Positions 34,812 to 42,039 of a stretch of DNA of 47,276 nt are shown piece after piece. This stretch comes from a virus. Below the pieces are notes generated by a model. It was not told where the DNA came from and ran no database searches. It saw only the letters and a list, made by a program, of their open reading frames with translations. Location: positions 1-47,276 of IMG/VR virus record IMGVR_UViG_3300035182_000409; one strand, given 5' to 3'. Numbering within the stretch: the first letter of the stretch is position 1; each line of letters starts with the position of its first letter. The position numbers and the translations under genes are program-made.

Positions 34812-35348
34812 CTATAACGGGTTTTGCCATTTTGAGTCTCCTTGGTTATGAATATCCCACTCTCTCAGCGCGTCGATCCGCGCCCTGCATTGCTCATAGA
34901 GGTCTGCTGCATCGACGATCCAGGTTGCAACGTCGGTGTCCGTGCTGTCGTTGGTATCGGGGGGAGCGGCGGCAGTGGCTGGAGCAGCGCTGCCGGAGGA
35001 CGCGGGCAACTTGACACCGAAAGCGGGGGATTGCTGGAGCAGGCCGCGAGCGTCAGCAGACAGGCAAGTGCGGCCAGTAGTAGCGGTTTTGATGTCATTT
35101 CGGAGTCTCCGGTTGGTAGTTTCAAGGTCAGTTAGACGAGCATCGCGCTCGGCCAGCGCTTGATCGGCGGCATGACTTGCCGTTTCAATACGGTGTCGAG
35201 TTTCTTCTGCGGCGGCGGCTTCGCGCTTGGAGATATCGGCTTTGATCGCTGACACCTCAGCCACCTTTGCGCGGTGCTCCCATGTGTAACCGGAAGCCAA
35301 GCCCAAAGCAAAGAGCAGCGCAGCGGCGATGATTGGTAATGGGTTCAA
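34812..35348 (-). CDS. Rz: Rz-like inner-membrane spanin (i-spanin)
   Basis: A 178-residue protein: N-terminal signal anchor (LPIIAAALLFALGLASG), then a periplasmic coiled coil (about 25-90) and an Ala/Pro-rich linker. It contains the Rz1-like gene in another frame. This layout is the classic spanin pair that fuses inner and outer membranes in lysis. TTG 35348 is preferred: it overlaps the endolysin stop (TTGA) and has AGGAG 8 bases before; a GTG at 35366 would add six residues. Confidence 0.85.
   Translation of the reverse strand: MNPLPIIAAALLFALGLASGYTWEHRAKVAEVSAIKADISKREAAAAEETRHRIETASHAADQALAERDARLTDLETTNRRLRNDIKTATTGRTCLSADARGLLQQSPAFGVKLPASSGSAAPATAAAPPDTNDSTDTDVATWIVDAADLYEQCRARIDALREWDIHNQGDSKWQNPL
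34865..35098 (-). CDS. Rz1: Rz1-like outer-membrane spanin lipoprotein (o-spanin)
   Basis: A 77-residue protein fully embedded in Rz in a different frame. It has a lipoprotein signal, LLLAALACLLTLAAC with lipobox LAAC, and a Pro-rich mature part (PPAALLQPLPPLPPIP), the hallmark of Rz1. ATG 35098 has GGAGA upstream; an earlier ATG at 35125 would add nine residues. It would sit in the outer membrane and bind Rz. Confidence 0.88.
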   Translation of the reverse strand: MTSKPLLLAALACLLTLAACSSNPPLSVSSCPRPPAALLQPLPPLPPIPTTARTPTLQPGSSMQQTSMSNAGRGSTR

Positions 35349-35842
35349 GGCTGTTCTCCTACACACATTTTATATTCTGCCTGACGGCGCTTGGTAAGCC
35401 CAAACGATTCCATACCACCAGCACGATTCCATTTCAGCAATTCTTTGCACGCCCCGTCATAATCTGGCGGGGACTGCTTGAGCTTCTTCACTAACGTGGA
35501 GTGACAAGCACTACTCACCCCTACATTATAAGTCCATGAAACATAAGCATCCCACTCACCCTTTCTAAGAGGCACATCGCCAATGCACCCAGCCAGACCT
35601 TTAGCGTGTGCGTCTGCATCACGCTGAAGGTTTATCACCGCACGCACAGGATCGGTTTTATCCCCGCGTTTAATAGGGCCGGATGCGGTTTGGGTCGTGC
35701 CAAACCCTATTGTCTGCACGCCCACGCCATCGTCGTAGGCCGCGCCACGGTAGCCCTCATAAGCAGCAAGCGACGCGACGACAGCCGCAGTTGCGCCGAT
35801 GGTCTTCCATGTCGATGCAGGAATGCGTGGTTGGTCAGTCAT
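35345..35842 (-). CDS. Endolysin, GH24 lysozyme with SAR-type N-terminus
   Basis: A 165-residue muramidase. The T4-lysozyme-type triad E29-x8-D38-x5-T44 is in AYEGYRG-AAYDDGVGVQTIGF. Before it, residues about 11-28 (TWKTIGATAAVVASLAAY) are a weak, Ala/Gly/Thr-rich hydrophobic segment, as in signal-anchor-release endolysins. Its ATG overlaps the end of the holin gene and its stop overlaps the Rz start. It cleaves peptidoglycan; the SAR reading is inference. Confidence 0.88.
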   Translation of the reverse strand: MTDQPRIPASTWKTIGATAAVVASLAAYEGYRGAAYDDGVGVQTIGFGTTQTASGPIKRGDKTDPVRAVINLQRDADAHAKGLAGCIGDVPLRKGEWDAYVSWTYNVGVSSACHSTLVKKLKQSPPDYDGACKELLKWNRAGGMESFGLTKRRQAEYKMCVGEQP

Positions 35843-36056
35843 CGTCGTCGCCCAGTGTCTTGGGCTGACGCACCAGGCGAGAAATCACTACCGCAATGGA
35901 AAGTGCCACTGTCAAAGCTGCGAACAAGCGCGGCTCGATTATCCCCATGAATGCTGGAATGGAGATAAACATCCCATTGAGCGCCGCTGTCAACAGGGCG
36001 AAGCGCACGCTCCATGCGTGTATTACAAGATTCTTCCAGTCTGCATAGAGTTTCAT
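35835..36056 (-). CDS. Holin (probably pinholin-like, two TM segments)
   Basis: A 73-residue protein with two hydrophobic helices, about 18-38 (RFALLTAALNGMFISIPAFM) and 44-62 (LFAALTVALSIAVVISRLV), and an acidic end (GDDDD). It sits directly upstream of the endolysin and overlaps it by 8 bases. If the endolysin is of SAR type, the holin need only depolarise the membrane. Confidence 0.8.
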   Translation of the reverse strand: MKLYADWKNLVIHAWSVRFALLTAALNGMFISIPAFMGIIEPRLFAALTVALSIAVVISRLVRQPKTLGDDDD

Positions 36057-36448
36057 CGTACCTTCTCCTTCGCATCGTGCACCTTAACCCACGCGCTTAT
36101 ATCACTGATATCTTTCTTGATGGTGACTATCTCGTTAAACGCGAAACTTATGAGCACAATGGCAATGGCTTGGATACCACCAAGCAATCTCGCCGCCACC
36201 CGCCACATCCCTTTGCCTTGGTTCAGCAGCAATTGCTCTCGTTCTGTGTGGGCCTCATAAGCCGTCAAGTGGTTGTCGAGTTTTTCCGCCACTTCGTTGA
36301 TGATACGGGTGTTGGCGATCAGCGATTCGTTGATCTGCTGGAGGACGATCAGAAACGCGCGGTCTTTTGGATCATTGGCTTGCTCAATAAGAACAAGTAT
36401 CTTATCTTGTGACACGTCAGAGGCCCTTCTATTATGTAATTCTGTCAC
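36053..36448 (-). CDS. Coiled-coil plus one-TM protein of the lysis cassette
   Basis: A 131-residue protein starting with GTG. Residues about 10-75 are a charged coiled coil; about 84-106 (VAARLLGGIQAIAIVLISFAF) is one membrane helix; the rest is polar. Similar proteins lie just before holins in other phages and may be accessory holins or antiholins; not proven. It overlaps the holin start by ATGA. Confidence 0.65.
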   Translation of the reverse strand: MTELHNRRASDVSQDKILVLIEQANDPKDRAFLIVLQQINESLIANTRIINEVAEKLDNHLTAYEAHTEREQLLLNQGKGMWRVAARLLGGIQAIAIVLISFAFNEIVTIKKDISDISAWVKVHDAKEKVR

Positions 36449-36449
36449 G

Positions 36450-36478
36450 TCATAAACTCAACTATCTAAAGACTTCAA
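36450..36478 (-). promoter_or_regulatory. Possible lysis-gene promoter
   Basis: TTGAAG and TTATGA on the - strand, 17 bases apart, just before the 131-residue gene. Weak match; the region is AT-rich. Confidence 0.25.
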
Positions 36479-36583
36479 TTAACTGTAGAAGTTATCCAGG
36501 GGCTTTCGCCACTGGTTAATTAGCATGGCGATCCCTGCAATTGATTGCAAAAGTTGGAATCCTACTCTACCGCCGATACCAAT
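36479..36583 (-). CDS. Possible short ORF with non-standard start
   Basis: In the 151-base gap between the tail gene and lysis genes, one frame reads IGIGGRVGFQLLQSIAGIAM followed by LINQWRKPLDNFYS and a stop. The text looks like a real protein (amphipathic/hydrophobic then charged), and GGGGGA lies just upstream, but the first codon would be ATT. From the internal ATG at 36526 only 15 residues would be made. Could be a small hydrophobic protein or a gene remnant. Confidence 0.35.
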   Translation of the reverse strand: MGIGGRVGFQLLQSIAGIAMLINQWRKPLDNFYS

Positions 36584-36599
36584 TAAAATCCCCCGTGAC

Positions 36600-38081
36600 T
36601 TAGATCATCACCCAGCGCGTCAACTCAGACCGCGTGTTGCCAAGCGTGTACAAGTAATCCACCTCCGAAGCACCATCACGGTATGCTGCCACGAACATCT
36701 TGTCACCCGTCACGGCAGCACCTTGAGGCACCGGGTTGAACACCCAAGGTTCCAGTACATTCTTTGCCACATCAAAGCGGTAGATACGGCCAGTGGAATC
36801 CTTTTGGATGTGGATGTACCCGTACAGGTCAACCGCGCACGAGCCGGCGGTGAAGGTCTCCATCTGTTGGCCGTACAGCACATTGTTGATCCAGGTGTTG
36901 GCGGATATGTCGTACACGTCCAGCGCGTTGCTACCTGCGCCACGTAAGCTGTAGATGTAGCGCCCATTCTGGCTCACCATGCCGGTGTAGTGAGTAGCAT
37001 AGCTCCCATCTTGCCAATCAGCCACCTGCACATCGTCGATCCAGTTCGCAGTCAGGCCACCACCAGGGGCACCAGCACGAGCCGTCGCAGGTGACAGTGT
37101 CGTCCAAGCATTACCACTGATGCTGTAACGATACATGGTCACGACGTTGTTGCCGAGCAGGTACAAATAATCATCGTTACCTTCGATGCGGTACACCGAA
37201 GTGGAATCGGGAACAGTCGCCCAGTTAGCACTGACCGTGATCACTGAGGACGTACCAGACGTGTTGCTGGAGATGGTACGAACCTGACCTGCACCAGTCC
37301 CGGAGATGACCCTAATCTGGTAGTTCGCCCACTGGTTCGACAGCATCGTCTTGGATGCCTCCAGCGTGATGGTGTTGGAGCCACCCGCTGTAGCCGTACC
37401 ATTGACGAAACCGTTACCATTGTTCGAGGTGCGGCTGGGCGTGCCAATCAGTTGACCGTCCGTACCCCAGGCAGTCGGCACGCCTGAAACACTGCGAGCA
37501 GTCCAGGTGCTCGTGGCACGGTCGTACACCGAGAAGCCCACAGCAGTTGTGCCAGCGTTGAAGAACCACAACGAGCCAGAGAAAATCTGGTACTGAGTGG
37601 TGTTGCTGAATGCAGTGTTGGATGCGGTCGCAAGAGTAATCACCGCGTTTGCACCCAACGTATTGCCTAGTATCTTGCCGGTGTAGCCAGCACCTGCGCC
37701 CCCAACAATCCGCACCTCATGGCCTGCGAGGTCTCTGGTGATGGTCAGGTTCGTCGTGAACGAAGTCGTGGTGCCACCAGTGGCCGTGTTCGTGGTGTTA
37801 CCACCTGGGGCTGCTAGAAGGTGGAACTCACCACAGGCACCGGCTGCGAATGCTCCCGCTGCGCCAGAGTTAGGCATCTGCTGCCATGCATCCTGATCAG
37901 CGCTGTAGTTCCAGATGGTCGAAACACCTCCCACGTAGTATGCAGTGTCGTGGTTCGGGATCGCATCGGACTTGTACGACACTATGAAGGAACCGGATAC
38001 GGTGCTACCTGCCGCGTTGGGGGTGCAGTATTCGGCGCTCTTGCGGTGCAGCATCTTGCGGAGATTAACTGTCAGTGCCAT
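36600..38081 (-). CDS. Tail protein with Kelch-like beta repeats
   Basis: A 493-residue protein with repeated units such as GTGAGQVRTISSNTSGTSS-VITV, GAGYTGKILGNTLGANAVIT and YLYLLGNNVVTMYRYSISGN-AWTTLSP, YIYSLRGAGSNALDVYDISANTW, typical of Kelch/propeller repeats. It follows fibre genes and probably forms part of the adsorption apparatus. Confidence 0.7.
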   Translation of the reverse strand: MALTVNLRKMLHRKSAEYCTPNAAGSTVSGSFIVSYKSDAIPNHDTAYYVGGVSTIWNYSADQDAWQQMPNSGAAGAFAAGACGEFHLLAAPGGNTTNTATGGTTTSFTTNLTITRDLAGHEVRIVGGAGAGYTGKILGNTLGANAVITLATASNTAFSNTTQYQIFSGSLWFFNAGTTAVGFSVYDRATSTWTARSVSGVPTAWGTDGQLIGTPSRTSNNGNGFVNGTATAGGSNTITLEASKTMLSNQWANYQIRVISGTGAGQVRTISSNTSGTSSVITVSANWATVPDSTSVYRIEGNDDYLYLLGNNVVTMYRYSISGNAWTTLSPATARAGAPGGGLTANWIDDVQVADWQDGSYATHYTGMVSQNGRYIYSLRGAGSNALDVYDISANTWINNVLYGQQMETFTAGSCAVDLYGYIHIQKDSTGRIYRFDVAKNVLEPWVFNPVPQGAAVTGDKMFVAAYRDGASEVDYLYTLGNTRSELTRWVMI

Positions 38082-38084
38082 GGC

Positions 38085-38414
38085 TTAACTCACTTTGATG
38101 TTGTCGTAGATGTGCATGGCCCCGAAGTTGGAGGTATGCAGTGGGATCGCATCAGCCGGCTTTGATGTCACACCAGCCGTGCCGAAAGCGTTAAGGCGGT
38201 TCAAGTCTGCTGCGGTAGTCAGGTTTGACAGTGTCTGCGCTCCGGCGATATAGACGGTGGGGCTGCTCTCCGCGTGAGACACCATCACCCGATTTGCGGT
38301 ATCAATACGAGGGAGCTTCTCCAGGATGGCTGCGAGGAGTAGAGTCATATGGTCCAGCATCTCTTGCTGGGTCGCCTCCATGCTCATATCCCCAAAGAGA
38401 TTTTGAAGTGGCAT
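38085..38414 (-). CDS. Small tail-region protein
   Basis: A 109-residue protein. N-terminal helix (MEATQQEMLDHMTLLLAAIL) and a polar C-terminal half. Its ATG follows the upstream stop directly. Often such small proteins are assembly partners or linkers of fibres. Function unknown. Confidence 0.65.
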   Translation of the reverse strand: MPLQNLFGDMSMEATQQEMLDHMTLLLAAILEKLPRIDTANRVMVSHAESSPTVYIAGAQTLSNLTTAADLNRLNAFGTAGVTSKPADAIPLHTSNFGAMHIYDNIKVS

Positions 38415-38600
38415 TTAAGTAGTCCCCGTATCGTTGTAATACACAGTCCATCCGCTATCCGGCAAGCCGGTCTGAATCCAGATATAGGGCTTCCCAGTAT
38501 CAGCAGGCTTGGTTGGCTGGATGAACACCTGTTGCGCCTCCGAAGGCTGGAAAGCCCCCACTCCACCCTTTTGGATGTCACTGAGGGCTTCGATCGCCAT
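38415..38600 (-). CDS. Small tail-region protein
   Basis: A 61-residue protein with AAGGAG upstream. The text QVFIQPTKPADTGKPYIWIQT-GLPDSGWTVYYNDTG reads as a small beta domain often seen in phage tail fibre accessory proteins. Function unknown. Confidence 0.65.
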   Translation of the reverse strand: MAIEALSDIQKGGVGAFQPSEAQQVFIQPTKPADTGKPYIWIQTGLPDSGWTVYYNDTGTT

Positions 38601-38610
38601 TTACGTCTCC

Positions 38611-39402
38611 TTACGCACGAACCATCACGCGATAGGCGTTGGCGGCGGGGGCGGTGTCGAACAACAGGGTGATCGAGTTCACGCTGGTGCGCTGTATTTC
38701 TACCAACACGGTATCGTAGTTACCACTGTTGCGGTAGACCTCGACTTCCACGTCACGGGTGTTGAAGTTGTGAGTGATCGCGTAGCTGGTGGAGGAGCCA
38801 TCACCAACAGCGGTGTTGTACTTCAGAGTTGCCCAGGCCGAACCTCTCAAGGTGGCGGGTGTCACCACCTTATTGGTGTCCGTTCCAGTATCCACCTCAC
38901 TCTGAGTGGCAATAGTCACCGCACCAGGGGTACTGGTGGTAGCAGTCGGCACGGAGGAACCAAACGTAGTCCAGGACAGCGGAGTGTTGCCTAGTGTGGC
39001 ATTCACTACCGTCTGGCGGTACGTCACACCAGCACTGGTGCCTTCCTCCACAGTTGTGATGGCCTGCTCCAATTCAGCCGCCGTGTTGGAGTCAAGGGAG
39101 CGGGTCATGGCGACGCTGTCACTGTTCCAGACGTAGATGCCGTTTTCAGAACCATCGGTTTGAGCACGCACCAGCACGCGGTCTCCCGGTGCCATCGTGA
39201 CGCCATCAACCGTAGCGCCGGGGCTGGTCAGGTTGATGTTGGCTTGGGTTGCTACCCGCACGGAGTCCTTCCACGATAGACCTTCCACTGCGCTGTCTAC
39301 ATACGCCTTGGTGGCCGCATCTTGCGCATTGGTAGGGTCGGGCAGGTTGATAGCCTTTCGGGCATTGCCGAAGTCAAGAGTACGTTGAACGTCTATTGCC
39401 AT
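38611..39402 (-). CDS. Tail fibre protein
   Basis: A 263-residue protein. N-terminus DFGNARKAINLPDPTNAQDA followed by ATKAYVDSA is the common phage fibre linker. Middle domain VRVATQANINLTSPGATVDG and GDRVLVRAQTDGSENGIYVW is a known fibre repeat. The C-terminus (SYAITHNFNTRDVEVEVYRN, NSITLLFDTAP) fits a beta-sandwich tip domain seen in fibre and receptor-binding proteins. AAGGAGA precedes the ATG. Confidence 0.85.
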   Translation of the reverse strand: MAIDVQRTLDFGNARKAINLPDPTNAQDAATKAYVDSAVEGLSWKDSVRVATQANINLTSPGATVDGVTMAPGDRVLVRAQTDGSENGIYVWNSDSVAMTRSLDSNTAAELEQAITTVEEGTSAGVTYRQTVVNATLGNTPLSWTTFGSSVPTATTSTPGAVTIATQSEVDTGTDTNKVVTPATLRGSAWATLKYNTAVGDGSSTSYAITHNFNTRDVEVEVYRNSGNYDTVLVEIQRTSVNSITLLFDTAPAANAYRVMVRA

Positions 39403-39414
39403 TGAGTTTCTCCT

Positions 39415-39735
39415 TTAGGAACAAATTGCTAACCCAGATCGAGGCTCATCGAAATAGACGAGCGCCTGAGTCAGACTCGCGTGAATCACCTCGGCCCACA
39501 TTGTCGCACCTCCGAGTGAAAGTGCGCTAATCTGAGGGCGAAAGCCTAGGTTATGGTTCACCACCCAAGTTGCTGCTGCAATCAATTGCTGGTGCTCATA
39601 CTTATCCGCGGTGGTTCCTGGTGGCCCTGGCGGCCCTTGCTCACCTCCGAATATAACCTGCCGGTCAACCAGCTCAACTACCGATACCTGCCTCTCCTCA
39701 ATCACTACAGGGTGTACTTCAATAACCTCGATCAC
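39415..39735 (-). CDS. Collagen-like tail tip protein
   Basis: A 106-residue protein. A short beta N-terminus leads to a GEQGPPGPPG collagen-type triplet run, then a C-terminal domain, VVNHNLGFRPQISALSLG...VIHASLTQALVYFDEPRSGL, typical of trimeric fibre tips. GTG start overlaps the previous stop (GTGA). Confidence 0.75.
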   Translation of the reverse strand: MIEVIEVHPVVIEERQVSVVELVDRQVIFGGEQGPPGPPGTTADKYEHQQLIAAATWVVNHNLGFRPQISALSLGGATMWAEVIHASLTQALVYFDEPRSGLAICS

Positions 39736-40349
39736 GTTGTAATCTCCCCAAGCACTACAACGTCTTCAATCGGGTTTCCGCTATCCGCCATGATCTTGCT
39801 GACATAGCCGGAAGCAGTCGTGACCAACTCTATGTCGCTGACGCCCTTGCGCCATGTAATCGCTGCGGTATCTGCGGCAGAGATCGTCTCGGTGATGGTA
39901 TGGTTCACGTTGTCGATGGTCAGACCGCCGTTCTCTGTAGTCAGACTGAGCAGCACCGTTCCGCCTTCTTTGTCCTTGATGCTGCGACGCGCAGCGCATC
40001 CTGACATGTCAATTGGCGTGAAGTATTGCAGATAGCCGCCGGAGGTGTAGGCGCCGAAGTCCGATGCGTTCACGTTATTGATAGTTATCGTATCCGCGTC
40101 CACTACCGTAACCTTACGGTACGCCGTCAATTTCGGTTCGCCCTTTGAGTCCAGTTCAGCGTTTATCTCTCGCATTCCCTTGACGGAAACGACCGCGACG
40201 AACTGCCCAGTAACAAGCTTATGCCCAGGTGCTGCGATCCTTACTGGCGCGGAATTTGTGATAGATGTGATGGGGATGTAGATATACGGCTTGGCCGTCG
40301 GCCTTAGCACGCGGCTGTATGTTTCTCCCCTGATTATCGTGATGGTCAT
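39732..40349 (-). CDS. FCCH-domain-like virion protein
   Basis: A 205-residue protein. After MTITIIRGETYSRVLRP comes a small beta domain (APGHKLVTGQFVAVVSVKGM, DADTITINNVNASDFGAY) like the FCCH-type inserts annotated in phage structural proteins, then a second beta domain. ATG 40349 is chosen because it overlaps the small upstream ORF (ATGA); a GTG at 40361 is the alternative. Likely a tail/appendage connector. Confidence 0.7.
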   Translation of the reverse strand: MTITIIRGETYSRVLRPTAKPYIYIPITSITNSAPVRIAAPGHKLVTGQFVAVVSVKGMREINAELDSKGEPKLTAYRKVTVVDADTITINNVNASDFGAYTSGGYLQYFTPIDMSGCAARRSIKDKEGGTVLLSLTTENGGLTIDNVNHTITETISAADTAAITWRKGVSDIELVTTASGYVSKIMADSGNPIEDVVVLGEITT

Positions 40350-40408
40350 CGCACCACCCACAGCGCGCGGCTAAATGTACGACCTTGCTTTACAGTGAAA
40401 TCGGTCAT
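40346..40408 (-). CDS. 20-codon ORF resembling the N-terminus of the next gene
   Basis: ATG overlaps the adaptor stop (TAATG), stop overlaps the next start (ATGA), so it fills the gap exactly. MTDFTVKQGRTFSRALWVVR resembles MTITIIRGETYSRVLRP at the start of the next protein. It may be a truncated duplicate kept for translational coupling, or a real peptide. Confidence 0.45.
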   Translation of the reverse strand: MTDFTVKQGRTFSRALWVVR

Positions 40409-41088
40409 TACAACCCCCCATATGCGACACTGCGCGGCTTGTGCTTCTTGCGCTCGAACTCAGCCCTCACCTGTGCGCAATACGCACGGAATAAGCCGTC
40501 GTTCTCAGCAGCCTTCGCACGGTCAAAGGTTTCTGCGTCCTGCTTGCGGTAAGCCAGCGCCTTCATACCCAGCAACAGGCTGTAGTGGTGTTCTTCGCCA
40601 ACGTCAGTGAACGGCTGTGCGGCGCCGGTGATCTTAATGAACGGCAAGCGGTAGATAAGCAGGTTCGCTGTATCGTCTATGATAGGTGTCTGAAACCACT
40701 GACAGGTGTTCGCCTGCATGCCAATCATCATGTAGCGCACAGTGCCAGGAGTTGTATCCATCCATACAGGTCGGCTGCGACCGTAATCGTTGTCGTCATG
40801 CATGGGTAGATCGGTAGAGTTGATTATGTTGATCGCTACGCCGTCTGACGCCCGGTAGGCTTTCATGATCCGCAGGATCGAAGGGTCAAGCGCTGCTATC
40901 GACTGACCTGACACAATAGGTACGGCAGTTGCATCGGACGTAAAGTCCGCAATACCGCCGGTAAGACGAACGAAGGTGAAATAAGCCTCGTTCATGTAAC
41001 GCCACACCTCGTCGTCAGACCAAAGATATGGTCTGGCGAAGTCCACAACATCGGACCTGAATATGTCGTAAAGCTCGTCGGAGAGCAT
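40408..41088 (-). CDS. Head-tail adaptor (DUF6682-like)
   Basis: A 226-residue protein. The start, MLSDELYDIFRSDVVDFARP-YLWSDDEVWRYMNEAYFTFVR, is typical of phage adaptor proteins that bind the portal and join the tail. ATG overlaps the previous stop (TAATG). Mostly helical ends with a beta centre. Confidence 0.75.
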   Translation of the reverse strand: MLSDELYDIFRSDVVDFARPYLWSDDEVWRYMNEAYFTFVRLTGGIADFTSDATAVPIVSGQSIAALDPSILRIMKAYRASDGVAINIINSTDLPMHDDNDYGRSRPVWMDTTPGTVRYMMIGMQANTCQWFQTPIIDDTANLLIYRLPFIKITGAAQPFTDVGEEHHYSLLLGMKALAYRKQDAETFDRAKAAENDGLFRAYCAQVRAEFERKKHKPRSVAYGGL

Positions 41089-41471
41089 TACTCTACTGAG
41101 CTCTTTTCAGCCACATACGCCACCCACAGGGCCTCAATCTCCTTCTTCCCCACTGTGAATTCGACGATCTTCTCAACTGCAGCCTTGGTAGGTATGCCAT
41201 TGCCTGAGAAATCCTGGCTGTCGTTGCGCTCTTCCAGCATACCGAAGGCTGTCACCAGCGCTGCCTGGCGTTCATCAGGACTGAGCGGGATGACCGGCTC
41301 ATTTTCAGGATCAAGGATGTCGATCTCTTCTCCAATAGGCTCCGCGCCAATCAATAGTGCGTCTTTTACGCAGACCGGCGGGACATGCGTGGGTTCGCCT
41401 TTCACGAAACCGATGATGTGTCCGTGAAGCGTGCGCATCGTGTAATTCCGGTTCAGCACAAATGAAGGCAT
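41088..41471 (-). CDS. Conserved small virion-region protein
   Basis: A 127-residue protein. N-terminus MPSFVLNRNYTMRTLHGHII and VKGEPTHVPPVCVKDALLIG is a block I know from phage genomes between capsid and adaptor genes; the C-terminal half is helical. ATG 41471 has AGGAGA 8 bases before it; an upstream frame extension to 41510 runs into a terminator and is rejected. Function unknown. Confidence 0.75.
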   Translation of the reverse strand: MPSFVLNRNYTMRTLHGHIIGFVKGEPTHVPPVCVKDALLIGAEPIGEEIDILDPENEPVIPLSPDERQAALVTAFGMLEERNDSQDFSGNGIPTKAAVEKIVEFTVGKKEIEALWVAYVAEKSSVE

Positions 41472-41493
41472 TGCAAAATCTCCTATTAGTTTC

Positions 41494-41530
41494 AAAAAAG
41501 CGGTACGCACCTTTCAGGGGTGAGTACCGC
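41494..41530 (-). terminator. Strong rho-independent terminator closing the capsid unit
   Basis: On the - strand, GCGGTAC-T-CACC and GGTG-C-GTACCGC form a stem of 11 pairs around one mismatch, with a 7-base loop, followed by TTTTTT. It is 16 bases after the decoration gene stop. Confidence 0.9.
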
Positions 41531-41545
41531 CAAGCCCCGCGAAAA

Positions 41546-41986
41546 TTAAGTCGACTGAACTTCCTGACCACGACCTTCTACGGTGTACATGATCCGCACA
41601 CGGACCTTACCAGCAGTCGCGTTGGCCACGGTCAGTGCCAGGCTGCCGATAACATTCAGGCCGCCGGTGGTGGCTGCAGGGAGGGTCAGGGCTGTGCGGG
41701 CGCCCGTCATGAGGTCAACTGTCGAAGCGTACTTAGTAGCCGAGCCGGAGTCGCCCACGGACAGGGTGGCTGCCGTGGTGCCGGCGTAGGGGGTTTCCAC
41801 AATAATGTCGCCGCCCTGAACAACCGCACCACTGGGCAGGTTGAACATCGGGAACACCGGGTTACCACCGAAAGTTTTGAAATCCTTGGCCGCACCGGCG
41901 ATATCCGTCACAGTGTCGCCGAAGCTGAAGATATACTCTTGCACCAGCGGGTACTGGGCAGAACGAGAGGGTTTGATAAGTGCCAT
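41546..41986 (-). CDS. Putative head decoration protein
   Basis: A 146-residue protein, Ala/Gly/Thr/Val rich and beta-prone (GGDIIVETPYAGTTAATLSV, GSLALTVANATAGKVRVRIM). It follows the capsid gene with its own AGGAG and precedes a strong terminator, the usual place and form of a capsid decoration protein. No family proven. Confidence 0.6.
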   Translation of the reverse strand: MALIKPSRSAQYPLVQEYIFSFGDTVTDIAGAAKDFKTFGGNPVFPMFNLPSGAVVQGGDIIVETPYAGTTAATLSVGDSGSATKYASTVDLMTGARTALTLPAATTGGLNVIGSLALTVANATAGKVRVRIMYTVEGRGQEVQST

Positions 41987-42013
41987 GGTGTGAATCTCCT
42001 GAAATTAGGGGTT

Positions 42014-42033
42014 ACCCGGCCCTGGGGCCGGGT
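42014..42033 (-). other. GC-rich hairpin after the capsid gene
   Basis: Near-perfect palindrome with arms ACCCGGCCC and GGGCCGGGT, six bases after the capsid stop. No T tract follows. It could stabilise the capsid mRNA end or cause partial termination before the decoration gene. Confidence 0.6.
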
Positions 42034-42039
42034 GAGCTG

